Shown: positions 1-8,961, counted from the stretch's first letter. The stretch is 64,000 nucleotides of DNA from Comamonas halotolerans (GCF_030162935.1 NZ_JASAUZ010000012.1:124001-188000); one strand, 5' to 3'. Notes: generated by a model not told the origin, from the letters alone. Made by a program: numbers and translations.

Positions 1-17
1 CTGTGCCCTTCATACAG

Positions 18-50
18 AAAAAAGCCCTCTGTCTGTTACCAGACAGAGGG
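18..50 (-). terminator. Rho-independent terminator of the His-rich lipoprotein gene
   Basis: An 11-bp perfect stem (arms 25-35 and 40-50, TTAC loop on the + strand) is followed on the minus strand by six T residues (18-23). It lies 20 bases after the stop of the gene at 70-267. Confidence 0.85.
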
Positions 51-69
51 TGGCAGGCGCAGCATGCAT

Positions 70-267
70 TCAGCGGCGATGTCCTTGGCGACCTGGACCA
101 CCATGGCGGCCGTGATGTCCCTTGTGTCCATGACCACTGGCCCCCGGCCCCTTGTGTCCATAGGCACTATGTCCGCGATCACCATGATGGTGGCCATGCC
201 CATGAGGCGGCAGCACACAAGCTGTCAGCAAAGTCGTCGCCGCAATCAACGCCAATATATTTTTCAT
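70..267 (-). CDS. Small His/Gly-rich putative lipoprotein
   Basis: The 65-residue product has a lipoprotein-type signal (MKNILALIAATTLLTAC, lipidation Cys17) followed by a tail almost entirely of His, Gly, Lys and Arg with 13 histidines, including HGHGHHH. I chose the ATG at 267 because AAAGGAAC lies just upstream; the GTG at 282 would place that site inside the gene. A strong terminator follows, which supports real expression. The tail suggests divalent-metal binding (nickel, copper or zinc) at the cell envelope, but that is inference from composition; no family is recognised. The low-complexity tail makes other frames open too, so the minus frame rests on the signal peptide, ribosome site and terminator. 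Confidence 0.7.
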   Translation of the reverse strand: MKNILALIAATTLLTACVLPPHGHGHHHGDRGHSAYGHKGPGASGHGHKGHHGRHGGPGRQGHRR

Positions 268-282
268 CGTTGTTCCTTTCAC

Positions 283-518
283 ATACAGCGAAAGTTTAGA
301 GGCAGCTCAAGCTGTGCATTGTGAGCGGCGGTAAGCAATGTGAAGACGCTTGCTGCAAGCACTGCCGACTATGCGCGAGGCCATATGCGCCATTTAGAGT
401 CGCTGACATAACCCAGCAAAGCGAAGATTTCCGATTTGAGACGGGGCGAGAAACTGCAGGCTGTACGAGCGTTCGACAAGGCGAAGCAAGGACGTATCAA
501 GCGTTGTGTTAGCGAGTC
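283..518. other. Intergenic region without recognised feature
   Basis: About 235 bases between the His-rich lipoprotein start and the end of the GGDEF-like gene. It must carry the promoter of the lipoprotein gene, but I see no convincing -35/-10 pair, RNA gene or repeat. Confidence 0.4.
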
Positions 519-1595
519 TTAGCACGCTCCTGACAGCTCTCCAATGTGTGTGCTTTCTTCTTTTGTCTGATACAGGGCCACATCTGCACGGTGCAGCACC
601 ATATCCAGCGTGTCTGTTTCATACACCTGAGCCACACCAAAGCTTGCACTGCAAGAGGCCAACGCAGAGGACCCCAGCAAGGCTGCTTGAATACGCACCA
701 GCAAGGCTTGCGCTTGCGCTATATCCATTCCCCGTAAAACCATCACAAATTCTTCAGCAGCAACACGTGCTACAAGATCACCGTCACGCACCGAACCTTT
801 CAGCACCATCGCAAATTCCTGGGCTACAGACTTGTGCGTGCCATTAATACTTCTTTGCAGCCGCGCAATGTGCTTGAGTTCACACAAGATGAAAACCGTG
901 GACTCTCGCTTTTCCTGCACACTGGAAAAAGCAGCATCCAGGCCCGCACGGTTGAGCAGCAAAGTAGATGCATCTCGGTATTGCGCGGTGCGAGGTTTGG
1001 AAGCTCCATCACGCAATACGCATATCATCATCATGCAGCTGACCAGCACACCCATCAACTGCATGCTCAGCACCAGCATGGATTGCGTCAAAACCCATGG
1101 CATGAGCAAAACAAAAGCGGCAGAAAAACTATAAACACCGCGTAACAGCTGGTCTGCACGGTGTCGACCTGCAGCGCGCCACACCTCGGGCAGCACGTAA
1201 GTCAGCACAAAACCAATGGCCAATGCACCAAGAACGAAACGTGTTTGCGCACTCCAATGAGCCTCTGCGCTAAGCCAAGATGCGAGCAACATGAGCACGG
1301 AGAGCAGTATCGCCACATGGGCTTTCGCGGATTGACCAAAGCGCATGGACATAGCCTGTGCCACAGCCCAGGCAGAGCACCAGAACGCCCAAACGCCCAC
1401 CGCACCTGGCCCCCATGGCAACCCGGGCATTGCGTCCATGGAGCCGCCCCAGCCAAGCAACCCCATTGCCGCAGCCTGCCACAGCAGGTACAGGTGTCCC
1501 CGCCGCTGGCTCCACAGCAGCGTCAAACTCACTGCGGCAAGCGCAATGAACAAAGGAATTCCAACTAGGAGGTGCGTGATTTCGAGCGAACCCAT
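519..1595 (-). CDS. Membrane GGDEF-like protein with degenerate active site
   Basis: The 358-residue protein has about six hydrophobic segments over residues 5-195, then a soluble domain with the GGDEF fold layout: DASTLLLNR in place of DxLTGLxNR, and RVAAEEF where RxGGDEF is expected (AAEEF at about 279-283), ending in the usual ADxALYxxK-like segment (ADVALYQTK). The acidic pair remains but both glycines that hold GTP are alanines, so cyclic-di-GMP synthesis is doubtful; it may sense through the membrane part or bind nucleotide without turnover. The ATG at 1595 is used; a TTG at 1640 would add 15 residues and cannot be excluded, since neither has a strong ribosome site. Confidence 0.75.
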   Translation of the reverse strand: MGSLEITHLLVGIPLFIALAAVSLTLLWSQRRGHLYLLWQAAAMGLLGWGGSMDAMPGLPWGPGAVGVWAFWCSAWAVAQAMSMRFGQSAKAHVAILLSVLMLLASWLSAEAHWSAQTRFVLGALAIGFVLTYVLPEVWRAAGRHRADQLLRGVYSFSAAFVLLMPWVLTQSMLVLSMQLMGVLVSCMMMICVLRDGASKPRTAQYRDASTLLLNRAGLDAAFSSVQEKRESTVFILCELKHIARLQRSINGTHKSVAQEFAMVLKGSVRDGDLVARVAAEEFVMVLRGMDIAQAQALLVRIQAALLGSSALASCSASFGVAQVYETDTLDMVLHRADVALYQTKEESTHIGELSGAC

Positions 1596-1958
1596 GTAGC
1601 TAACCGGACGAATCCAAACATACAAGAACTTGTATTTCAAATCTTTAGTTACAAGAAGGTAGCGCCAAGATGCAAAAAAAAATGCAAGACAAATACCTCA
1701 ACTGCTCAAAACGTACAAATCTTGACAATCAAACCCCGCTTTCCTACACAAAACATACGAAGCCACACACATAAATCGCAATAAATCAAGCAACAGGCTT
1801 TGGCAAAACGAAAGAAACTGCGACAGTCCTCAATGGCGCTTTTACATAAAGCCGTCCCAGACTCTTCAGCTTGAGGCACGATGCAACATGCCGTATCAAC
1901 GGTCTTCACCCGCAAGTTCGCACTTGCGCTGCTTTCTGTTTTGCCAAGGATGTGCCTT
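1596..1958. other. Divergent intergenic region, A-rich
   Basis: About 360 bases between the GGDEF-like gene and the aldehyde dehydrogenase gene. It is visibly richer in A and T than the flanking genes. Apart from the promoter candidate at 1722-1750 I see no gene or repeat. Confidence 0.5.
1722..1750 (+). promoter_or_regulatory. Candidate sigma-70 promoter for the aldehyde dehydrogenase gene
   Basis: A perfect -35 (TTGACA, 1722-1727) is followed after 17 bases by TACACA (1745-1750), which matches the -10 consensus in only three positions. It would give a 5' leader of about 200 bases before the ATG at 1959. Confidence 0.35.
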
Positions 1959-3437
1959 ATGACCACTATCTGTGCCACTTATTCGCAACTCAATCGGCTG
2001 TATCTCAACGGTCAGTGGGTTGAAGGCCAGTCTGCCCTCCTCAACACAGACACCAATCCCTTTAACGGGGAGATGCTGGTCCAAATACAGCAAGCCACAC
2101 CAGCGCAGTTGCATGCAGCGTACGAGGCTGCACACCGCGCTCAAAAAGCCTGGGCGCAATGTGCCCACCAAGAACGCTCAAGCCTGCTGCTGCGCGTGGC
2201 GCAAGTGCTGGACACACGCGCCGAAGAAATTATTGGGTGGATCATTCGGGAGTCAGGCAGTACACGCCTGAAAGCCCATATCGAGCTGATAAGCGCAAAG
2301 GGCATGGTGCTGGAAGCGGCCAGCTATCCCTCTCGCATGCATGGTGACATTCTGGCGCCGCTCTTTCCAGGTCAGTCCAGCCGCGTCTATCGTGAACCTT
2401 TGGGCGTGATAGGCGTGATCAGCCCTTGGAACTTCCCTTTTCACCTCAGCATGCGTTCTGTTGCGCCAGCACTGGCAACCGGCAATACCGTGGTTCTGAA
2501 ACCAGCCAGTGATACACCTGTCAGCGGCGGCACCTTGCTGGCCGCCATTTTTGAAGAGGCGGGTGCGCCCGCAGGCACCATCAATGTTGTGGTTGGCGCG
2601 GGTAGCGAAATTGGTGATGCATTTGTAGAGCATCCTATTCCACGCCTTATCTCCTTCACTGGCTCCACGCCCGTTGGCAAAGGGATCGGTGCCAAAGCCA
2701 CAGGCGGGCATTACCTGAAGCGTGTGGCACTGGAGCTAGGAGGCAATGCGCCGATTGTGGTGCTGGACGATGCTGACATCGAAGATGCAGCAGCAGGCGC
2801 GGTGGCGGGCCGCTTTCTGCACCAGGGCCAGATTTGTATGAGCACCAACCGGGCAATTGTAGATGCCAGGGTGTACGAGCAGTTTGTGGCTGCTGTGGAG
2901 CGGCGCGTCAAAACCCTCAAATTTGGTGACCCTGATCTGATCGAAAACGTCATTGGGCCCATCATCAACGACAAACAGTTGGCCGATGTGCAAGCCAAGA
3001 TTGCACGCGCACTGCAAGACGGAGCCCGACTGGTTGTAGGCGGTGAAGCTCAGAGCAATGTTCTGCCACCGCATGTGCTGGCCGATGTTGATCCTGCATG
3101 GAGCATCGCCAAAGATGAGACTTTCGGCCCTGTACTGCCCATCATTTGTGCACGCGGTGAAGCACACGCCCTCGAACTCGCCAATGCCACCGAGTTTGGC
3201 TTGTCCAGCTGCGTCTATACCAGGGACCTGGAGCGCGGCGTACGCTTTGCGCGCGGCATTGAGGCGGGCATGACCCATGTGAACAATATGTCCGTAGGTG
3301 ACCAGCCCAATGCCCCGTTTGGCGGGGAGAAGAACTCGGGCTTGGGGCGCTTTAACGGCCACTGGATATTGGAGGAATTCACACGCACGCACTGGATCAC
3401 TGTGCAAGAGCAAGGCAAAGCCCAATATCCGCTGTAA
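1959..3437 (+). CDS. NAD(P)-dependent aldehyde dehydrogenase
   Basis: The 492-residue protein is a full-length member of the aldehyde dehydrogenase superfamily: SPWNFP and the TGS nucleotide-binding segment (FTGSTPVGK), general base Glu259 in ELGGNAP, and nucleophile Cys293 in GQICMSTNR, then the C-terminal ETFGPVLP and [14 protein letters not shown] motifs. It oxidises an aldehyde to the acid in the cytoplasm. The overall look is closest to benzaldehyde/aromatic-aldehyde dehydrogenases (XylC/Vdh type), but substrate is inferred. The ATG at 1959 follows AAGGA at suitable distance; an in-frame ATG at 1881 would add 26 residues without family support. The gene is not in an obvious catabolic operon. 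Confidence 0.92.
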   Translation: MTTICATYSQLNRLYLNGQWVEGQSALLNTDTNPFNGEMLVQIQQATPAQLHAAYEAAHRAQKAWAQCAHQERSSLLLRVAQVLDTRAEEIIGWIIRESGSTRLKAHIELISAKGMVLEAASYPSRMHGDILAPLFPGQSSRVYREPLGVIGVISPWNFPFHLSMRSVAPALATGNTVVLKPASDTPVSGGTLLAAIFEEAGAPAGTINVVVGAGSEIGDAFVEHPIPRLISFTGSTPVGKGIGAKATGGHYLKRVALELGGNAPIVVLDDADIEDAAAGAVAGRFLHQGQICMSTNRAIVDARVYEQFVAAVERRVKTLKFGDPDLIENVIGPIINDKQLADVQAKIARALQDGARLVVGGEAQSNVLPPHVLADVDPAWSIAKDETFGPVLPIICARGEAHALELANATEFGLSSCVYTRDLERGVRFARGIEAGMTHVNNMSVGDQPNAPFGGEKNSGLGRFNGHWILEEFTRTHWITVQEQGKAQYPL

Positions 3438-3536
3438 ACAGCGTGCTTCGCGGCACAACACCTCTTGTGCGGCAGTCCAAGCCATGCCACATTGGTGTGA
3501 AACGCTTTGAATCCGTCTTTTTTGTGGAGAGATGCC

Positions 3537-3770
3537 ATGACGACACCCGCCCCCATCAATTTGGACAAACTGCGCAATGCTGTACAGAAGTTTGGCGCCA
3601 TGAGCTTCACCACCTCGCAGTTAGCCTCTGACTACCATCAGGACGAAAGCAAGGTAACAGAACAGGATGTACAGCGCTTTGAAGCCCTGCTGCATCGCCA
3701 TGCGGCTTTGCTGGGCATCGCCCCTAAACCATCCAGCGCAGGTGGAGATACTGTCTGGCAGGCTCTTTGA
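3537..3770 (+). CDS. Small conserved-looking hypothetical protein
   Basis: The 77-residue protein is soluble and largely alpha-helical in appearance, with no signal or metal motif. The ATG at 3537 has GTGGAGAG upstream. It lies 99 bases after the aldehyde dehydrogenase and just before a strong terminator, so it may be the last gene of that transcript. I do not recognise a family and offer no function. Confidence 0.6.
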   Translation: MTTPAPINLDKLRNAVQKFGAMSFTTSQLASDYHQDESKVTEQDVQRFEALLHRHAALLGIAPKPSSAGGDTVWQAL

Positions 3771-3787
3771 ACTGCTTGAACCTTGGC

Positions 3788-3816
3788 AAAAAACACGCTT
3801 TCAGCGTGTTTTTTTT
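3788..3816. terminator. Bidirectional Rho-independent terminator
   Basis: Arms 3791-3799 and 3803-3811 form a 9-bp stem with a TTC loop, followed by a T tract; A residues on the other side give a T tract on the minus strand. It separates the + gene ending at 3770 from the convergent minus gene ending at 3830. Confidence 0.85.
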
Positions 3817-3829
3817 ACGCCATCACTTT

Positions 3830-4501
3830 TCAAAAAGACTTTGATGCCTCATTGTCAGCAGTCTGTGCCTGTGATTCCCACAGTGGCAACAAGCGCTGCA
3901 AGTCGCTATCAAAACGCCGATGAATGCGCCGCACCTCCTCGGTTTGAGCATCCAATAGCGCACGCTGGGCGAGCAGCGATTTTTGAATTTCTTCCTGGGA
4001 AGCACGCAGGCGTGCTGGGGCTTTGGCAATGTCTTGCTGGTAGAAAAGCAATTCTTCATCCAGTTGCCGCTTTTCTTTCTCCAGCGCCTCTAAACGCTCT
4101 CGCGCCAAGCCCTGCAACTCCTCCACCTGCATTAAAGCATTGCTGCGTGCCGCATCGTGCAATGCGCGTTTCGGATAGCGTGCCAGCAAAGCAGCATCAC
4201 GGCGGCGTTGCTCCTGCGCACGCTGCACCACCAGCTGTTCCTGGCGCCGTTGCTCCAGACGTTGTGCCATCTCCAACTCGGTCAGCGCGGGGCCAAGACG
4301 CTTTCGCTCAGCCCCAGAAGGGCTGAGCACACGCTGCTCTCGATCCGCACACTGGGGAATAGGTCGATCCGCCGTAATACGGTGCCCGGAAGCATCGATA
4401 CAGCTGTAAATATTCAGTCTGGAAGTCGGTTGAGCCATCACCGTTGCGGTGAATGCCATGCTGCAAAAAACACAAAGTCCTAAATGTGCTGCCAACCGCA
4501 T
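3830..4501 (-). CDS. DUF4124-type exported coiled-coil protein
   Basis: The 223-residue protein begins with a signal peptide (cleavage probably after VMA near residue 23), then a short segment (YSCIDASGHRITADRPIPQC, residues about 32-51) that matches the DUF4124 pattern, in which a Cys pair brackets a Gly-containing hairpin. From about residue 70 onward it is charged and rich in Glu, Arg, Gln and Leu, consistent with a long coiled coil. Such proteins are common in Comamonadaceae and usually uncharacterised; a periplasmic structural or scaffolding role is plausible but unproved. It ends 14 bases after the shared terminator and lies downstream of pyrE on the same strand. Confidence 0.75.
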   Translation of the reverse strand: MRLAAHLGLCVFCSMAFTATVMAQPTSRLNIYSCIDASGHRITADRPIPQCADREQRVLSPSGAERKRLGPALTELEMAQRLEQRRQEQLVVQRAQEQRRRDAALLARYPKRALHDAARSNALMQVEELQGLARERLEALEKEKRQLDEELLFYQQDIAKAPARLRASQEEIQKSLLAQRALLDAQTEEVRRIHRRFDSDLQRLLPLWESQAQTADNEASKSF

Positions 4502-4515
4502 ACTGAATAATTGAT

Positions 4516-5214
4516 TTAGTCGTTCACTCCATAGCGTTGGCGATAAGACAGCACACGTTCGTGGTGTTGAGCCATTTCGCCCTCGCCCCCCCTTGATCCC
4601 AAATACGCAAGCAAATCAGACAGCGTCGCAATCGCACTGACCTGCAAGCCCAGCTGATTGCGCACATATTGCACAGCGCTGTGATCTACGTCTTGCCCAT
4701 TCTCGGTGGCTTTCTCCTGACGGTCCAGCGCAATCGCCACCGCGTGTGGCGTAGCCCCCGCAGCCTGGATCAAGGCAATGGACTCACGCGCAGCCGTACC
4801 AGCGCTCATCACGTCGTCAATGATGAGCACGCGCCCCTGAAGGGGCGCCCCTACCAAAGTACCACCTTCACCATGATCCTTGGCCTCTTTACGGTTGTAC
4901 GCGAATGGCACATTCTTGCCCATACGTGCCAATTCCACCGCCACAGTGGCTGCCAGGGGGATGCCCTTGTAAGCGGGGCCAAAGACCATATCAAACTCCA
5001 TACCGCTGGCAACAATTGCTTTTGCATAGAATTCGGCCAAGCGGGCCATCTTGGCACCGTCATCGAACAAGCCAGCGTTGAAGAAATAAGGGCTCATACG
5101 CCCCGCCTTGGTCTTGAATTCGCCAAAGCGCAGCACCCCTGCGTCTACGGCAAACTGCACAAAATCTTGCGCCAGACGATTGTTTTGTTCCTGTTGCGCG
5201 CCACTGATAGCCAT
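4516..5214 (-). CDS. pyrE: Orotate phosphoribosyltransferase
   Basis: The 232-residue enzyme joins orotate to PRPP to make OMP in pyrimidine synthesis. The PRPP-binding loop is clear (VLIIDDVMSAGTAARE), and the orotate-binding segment (KTKAGRMSPYFFNAGLF) and the flexible-loop region (AYNRKEAKDHGEGG) are present in order. Start at 5214 is preferred because GGGAAG stands 6-7 bases upstream and matches family length; a frame open to 5385 adds 57 unrelated residues. The initiator lies inside the sequence CCATGG that also carries the start of xthA on the other strand. Confidence 0.97.
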   Translation of the reverse strand: MAISGAQQEQNNRLAQDFVQFAVDAGVLRFGEFKTKAGRMSPYFFNAGLFDDGAKMARLAEFYAKAIVASGMEFDMVFGPAYKGIPLAATVAVELARMGKNVPFAYNRKEAKDHGEGGTLVGAPLQGRVLIIDDVMSAGTAARESIALIQAAGATPHAVAIALDRQEKATENGQDVDHSAVQYVRNQLGLQVSAIATLSDLLAYLGSRGGEGEMAQHHERVLSYRQRYGVND

Positions 5215-6025
5215 GGATTCTTCCCTTTTTAAATTGACCAGCCTCAACCTCAACGGCATCCGCTCTGCCGCGTCCAAAGGTGTGGAGGACTGGATCGCGG
5301 CAACCGGCCCGGATTGTATTTGCGTGCAAGAGGTCAAGGCCCAAGCTGCGGATATTGAAGGCAAATTCGATTCGCTTGCCGGCATGCGCGGCGTGTTCCA
5401 TTTTGCGCAAAAGAAGGGCTACTCAGGTGTGGGCATCTACAGTCGCCACGAACCCAGCGATGTGATCGTGGGCTTTGACCCGGAAGAATTCGATGCTGAA
5501 GGCCGGTATGTGGAAGCACGCTTTGATACACCTTCGCGCAAGCTGTCCATCATCAGCAGCTATTTCCCCAGCGGCTCGTCGGGCGATGAGCGCCAGGCCG
5601 CAAAGTTCCGCTTTCTGGCAAAAATGCACGCCCACTTGATGCAGATGAAAGGTGAGCGCGAATTTATCTTGTGCGGCGATATCAACATTGCCCACCGCAA
5701 AGAAGATTTGAAAAACTGGCGTGGCAATCAAAAAAACAGTGGCTTCACACCCGAAGAGCGGGCATGGATGGACATGTTGCTGGCAGAAAATGCGAGCGGA
5801 GGTATCAAGGATGTGTACCGCTGCCTGCAGCCAGACACCACCGATGAATGCTACACCTGGTGGAGCAATCGCGGCCAGGCCTATGCCAACAATGTAGGGT
5901 GGCGTCTGGACTATCACCTGGCCACACCGGCCATGGCTGCCTTGGCACGCGCTGAAGCCATCTACAAGGGCGAAAAATTCTCTGACCACGCGCCAATGAC
6001 GGTGGGCTATGAGATGAAGCTGTAA
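5213..6025 (+). CDS. xthA: Exodeoxyribonuclease III
   Basis: The 270-residue protein belongs to the ExoIII/APE1 endonuclease family, which cuts at abasic sites and removes 3' blocks in base-excision repair. Visible motifs are SLNLNGIRS near the N terminus, the metal-binding Glu in CVQEVKAQ, CGDINIAHRKEDLKNW with the catalytic Asp and Asn region, WRLDYHLATP, and the closing SDHAPM with the catalytic His. The ATG at 5213 overlaps the pyrE start on the opposite strand by two bases and has no good ribosome site, so translation may be weak or leaderless-like. The putative glycosyltransferase at 6038 follows after 12 bases and is probably cotranscribed. Confidence 0.95.
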   Translation: MDSSLFKLTSLNLNGIRSAASKGVEDWIAATGPDCICVQEVKAQAADIEGKFDSLAGMRGVFHFAQKKGYSGVGIYSRHEPSDVIVGFDPEEFDAEGRYVEARFDTPSRKLSIISSYFPSGSSGDERQAAKFRFLAKMHAHLMQMKGEREFILCGDINIAHRKEDLKNWRGNQKNSGFTPEERAWMDMLLAENASGGIKDVYRCLQPDTTDECYTWWSNRGQAYANNVGWRLDYHLATPAMAALARAEAIYKGEKFSDHAPMTVGYEMKL

Positions 6026-6037
6026 ACAGGACTTTCG

Positions 6038-6994
6038 ATGCTCCACATCATTACCGACACACGCAACACGCTGGCAGGCTTCATCCTGCAAGGCCTGCGC
6101 CCAGAAGACCCAGTGAACATCATCGAGTTCCCCAAAGACAAGCGCACGCCATGGCAAAAAACGCTGCGTTATGTCGAGGCCAAATTTGGCATCATGGGCT
6201 CTGGCTGCTATCTGCCCACAATCACCAAGCAGCAGTTGCAACGCATCCAGCCCGAAGACAGCGTATTGATTTTTGACATCGACTACCACCGCGATCTGCT
6301 GATTCTCAAGCAGCACATACCACGCTGCAAAAAGCTCAGCCTCTTCCTCTGGAACCCGGTGCAAAACCATGATGCACCGAGCCAGAAAGCCTTGCGCAAT
6401 ATTCGCCTTCTGCGCAAAAACTTCGAGCATCTCTACACCTTCGACCCCGAAGATGCCAAGCAACACCAGTTGCAGTTCATCCCGCAGCCCTACCGTGACT
6501 TGAATGCATCTTCGCACCCTACGGTGGAAGATATCGACCTTTATTTCATCGGCTCAGACAAGGGCCGCTTGCAGCAGCTCATCCAGATCAAGCAAACCGC
6601 AGAGCGCCTGGGCTTGAACTGCCTGTTCCACATCACGCCCAGCAAACGCTACAGCTATACGGCCGAGCAAGAAAAGCATTTGACACGCCAACATCTGTCC
6701 TATGCCGAGAACATTGCCTTGGCACGTCGCTCCAAATGCCTGGTGGAAGTTGTCCAAGCCAATCAAACCGGGCCCACCATCCGAGCACTGGAAGCTGCTT
6801 TCCTGGGCAAAAAACTGATCACCAACCGCCAGCATGCAAAGAATGCTGCCACCTACACACCGCAGAGCGTGTGGATCACATCGCAGGTCACTGCCGAGGG
6901 ACTGGAGAACTTTCTAGCCAGCCCTTGCTCCGCACACTCCGCAGAAGTACTGGCAACCCACGAAATCCGGAGCTGGGTAAAGAACTTCGAATAA
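6038..6994 (+). CDS. Putative surface-polysaccharide glycosyltransferase
   Basis: The 318-residue protein has no signal or membrane segment. Its middle and C-terminal half (DLYFIGSDKGRLQQL at about 167-181, then a region with KCLVEVVQANQTGPTIRALEAAFLGKKLITN) resembles the nucleotide-sugar-binding half of GT-B type glycosyltransferases in capsule and LPS loci, where a Glu-containing segment contacts the donor. The donor and acceptor cannot be read from sequence. It follows xthA by 12 bases and faces the YrbL-like and O-antigen ligase genes across a shared terminator, which supports a role in lipopolysaccharide or capsule assembly. Moderate confidence in the family, low in detail. Confidence 0.6.
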   Translation: MLHIITDTRNTLAGFILQGLRPEDPVNIIEFPKDKRTPWQKTLRYVEAKFGIMGSGCYLPTITKQQLQRIQPEDSVLIFDIDYHRDLLILKQHIPRCKKLSLFLWNPVQNHDAPSQKALRNIRLLRKNFEHLYTFDPEDAKQHQLQFIPQPYRDLNASSHPTVEDIDLYFIGSDKGRLQQLIQIKQTAERLGLNCLFHITPSKRYSYTAEQEKHLTRQHLSYAENIALARRSKCLVEVVQANQTGPTIRALEAAFLGKKLITNRQHAKNAATYTPQSVWITSQVTAEGLENFLASPCSAHSAEVLATHEIRSWVKNFE

Positions 6995-7021
6995 AAAAAG
7001 GGCTGCGATGCAGCCCTTTTT
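6993..7021. terminator. Bidirectional Rho-independent terminator
   Basis: A 7-bp GC stem (7000-7006 with 7010-7016, GAT loop) is flanked by A and T runs on both sides. It ends the xthA-glycosyltransferase transcript on the + strand and touches the stop codon of the convergent YrbL-like gene. Confidence 0.85.
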
Positions 7022-7644
7022 CAATAGTGAATCCCCAGCTTCTGCTTGGTCCGCGCTTCCACCTTGCGTACATAACGGGCATTGATGCGCTGACTCATCG
7101 CGCGCAAGGGAATGAATAGCTTCTCACCCATGCCATCCACCAGCACAAATTCCGGAACGCCTCGTCGGCTTTCCGTATACATGATTCCAGCGGGGTTCAC
7201 TTCTCCAAAAACAATATGCATCTCACAGCAGTCATTAAAAAACTGCTGCAATGCTTTGGCATGCTTTTGTGTAAAGCTGCCAGATTTACACAAATCACTG
7301 ACAGTTTCTCCGCGCCCTGAAGGGGCTATGATCTTTTCCACCACCAGACCCAGCCCTTGGTCGGTGTGAACAAAACCATACGGCGTCTCCATGGGAAAGA
7401 CAAAAATGTTTTTCTTATAGGAACTTTTACAAAGCTGCATGTACTGCAGAACTTCCCGGCGGAATTGCCGATAAATTCCCTGGAACATTTTCCTCTTGAG
7501 AAGTCCGTGTTTTGCGAAGCCTCCATCATCGCTGACATTCTCTGGATTCATCAGTTTGATAAGCTTGCTCTCATCCCCCGGGAATTGATAGACGTTTTTA
7601 GATGCACCCCGCCCAATCATTTCCAAGTCTTTAACAAAAATCAT
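7021..7644 (-). CDS. yrbL: YrbL family protein (kinase-like fold)
   Basis: The 207-residue protein opens with GRGASKNVYQFPGDESKLIKL, the glycine-rich start and Lys typical of the YrbL/PhoP-network family, whose fold is related to small-molecule and protein kinases. Later VNPAGIMYT and FVLVDGMGEK occupy places comparable with the catalytic loop and the metal-binding DxG-like segment. In enterobacteria yrbL is controlled by PhoP and BasR, but its activity is unknown. Here its ATG overlaps the stop of the O-antigen ligase gene by 4 bases, so the two are translationally coupled, pointing to modification or control of LPS. A phosphate-transfer role on LPS core is inference. Confidence 0.75.
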   Translation of the reverse strand: MIFVKDLEMIGRGASKNVYQFPGDESKLIKLMNPENVSDDGGFAKHGLLKRKMFQGIYRQFRREVLQYMQLCKSSYKKNIFVFPMETPYGFVHTDQGLGLVVEKIIAPSGRGETVSDLCKSGSFTQKHAKALQQFFNDCCEMHIVFGEVNPAGIMYTESRRGVPEFVLVDGMGEKLFIPLRAMSQRINARYVRKVEARTKQKLGIHY

Positions 7645-8918
7645 GGCTCAACTTTCAACTTATCGAAACGACATATTGCGTACAGCAAGCACATCATCAA
7701 GATAAAGAAATGATACTCTCTGGAGCTCCAGAGCGATACATTAAAAACACTGTTAATGGCCAGTACAGCGATGAAACCAGCCATCAAAGGCCTCATTTGT
7801 CTGTCACCCCATGCGGCCCAGAACAAAACACCCATCAACACCAGAAAACCAAGCAGCCCCAAAATACCCAGCTCTACCCAGAAAGACAGATACTGGTTGT
7901 GCGGGTGGCGATCACCCAGCTCGCACCATGCCTCTTCAGGCATTTTGTCACAGAACTTGATGCCGTAACTTCCCAGCCCCCAGCCCAGCAACGGGCGCTC
8001 CTGAATCAATTCCCAAGTGGTTGCCCACATCTGCCAACGACCGCCCGTACTCGTAACATCAGGAATCTCCCCTTGGGCTTTCTGCTCAAAAATCAGCTTT
8101 GTTTCCTGCACCGCAAGATCGATTCTCTGCATGGCCACATCGGAATTCAAAACAGCCACTGCCGTGATGCCACCAACCGCCAAGGCCCCCAGTGCCCCCC
8201 AATATTTGGGCAGCAAGAAAAACAAATACGCCATCAAGCCGCCAATCAGCATCAAATATCCGGTCCGTCCGGGAGACAGTGTTGTAACGGCCACGCAAGC
8301 TGCAAGAAAAATCAAAATACCAAAAATCTTCCTGGACTTATCTTTTGCATGAATACCAAAATGCAGGCACAGGACAGCAAAGAAGGACATCATGATATTT
8401 TGGGTTATATAGTCACCCACAACTGTATGATCCTTGAACCAGCCTTGATTGCTTGTTGCTGACCATGGTATCTCAAACCAGACATTGAGGTACGTGCAGA
8501 GCAAAAGAAAAAACATGGACAATGAAAATGCTGCAAGACATGCATGCCGTACAAATCTATAGCTGAGCAAAGCCAAGATTGGAATAACAAATAAAAACTT
8601 GGAATATTTATTAAAAGTTCTCCAAACCCCAGTATCCCAGTCAGCCGCACTGTAAGAAATACTCAAAACTGCCAATATAAACAGGAAAAGAAATATCCAG
8701 ACCAAGGGCTCTTTGGAAAGCATTCCCCTAAACCTGAAAATAGTGCCACCTACCAATGCCAAAATAACTGCGAGCAGTATTCCTACATTACCTACACCCA
8801 GCGCAACAGGGAAACCCAGAAAACCAATAATCAAGAAAAAAGCGGCAAAGACATCTGCCTTTGATTGGCTTTTAAATTGACCATAGTCTTCAAATATTTT
8901 TTTGCTAAAATCAACCAT
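7641..8918 (-). CDS. waaL: O-antigen ligase family membrane protein
   Basis: The 425-residue protein has about ten to twelve membrane segments and a long periplasmic loop containing the hallmark ligase region (TGGRWQMWATTWELIQERPLLGWGLGSYG, with DRHPHNQYLSFWVELGILG next), which is the Wzy_C domain shared by WaaL ligases and related polymerases. WaaL joins undecaprenyl-linked O antigen to lipid A-core at the periplasmic face of the inner membrane. Polymerase (Wzy) or protein-O-oligosaccharyltransferase activity are alternatives that the family cannot separate by sequence alone. The ATG at 8918 leaves a 43-base AT-rich gap to the divergent family-25 gene; an upstream frame to 8969 would overlap it. 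Confidence 0.8.
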   Translation of the reverse strand: MVDFSKKIFEDYGQFKSQSKADVFAAFFLIIGFLGFPVALGVGNVGILLAVILALVGGTIFRFRGMLSKEPLVWIFLFLFILAVLSISYSAADWDTGVWRTFNKYSKFLFVIPILALLSYRFVRHACLAAFSLSMFFLLLCTYLNVWFEIPWSATSNQGWFKDHTVVGDYITQNIMMSFFAVLCLHFGIHAKDKSRKIFGILIFLAACVAVTTLSPGRTGYLMLIGGLMAYLFFLLPKYWGALGALAVGGITAVAVLNSDVAMQRIDLAVQETKLIFEQKAQGEIPDVTSTGGRWQMWATTWELIQERPLLGWGLGSYGIKFCDKMPEEAWCELGDRHPHNQYLSFWVELGILGLLGFLVLMGVLFWAAWGDRQMRPLMAGFIAVLAINSVFNVSLWSSREYHFFILMMCLLYAICRFDKLKVEP

Positions 8919-8961
8919 ATATCTTTTATAGATTACAAATTTTCCAATCTTCGACTTCCCA

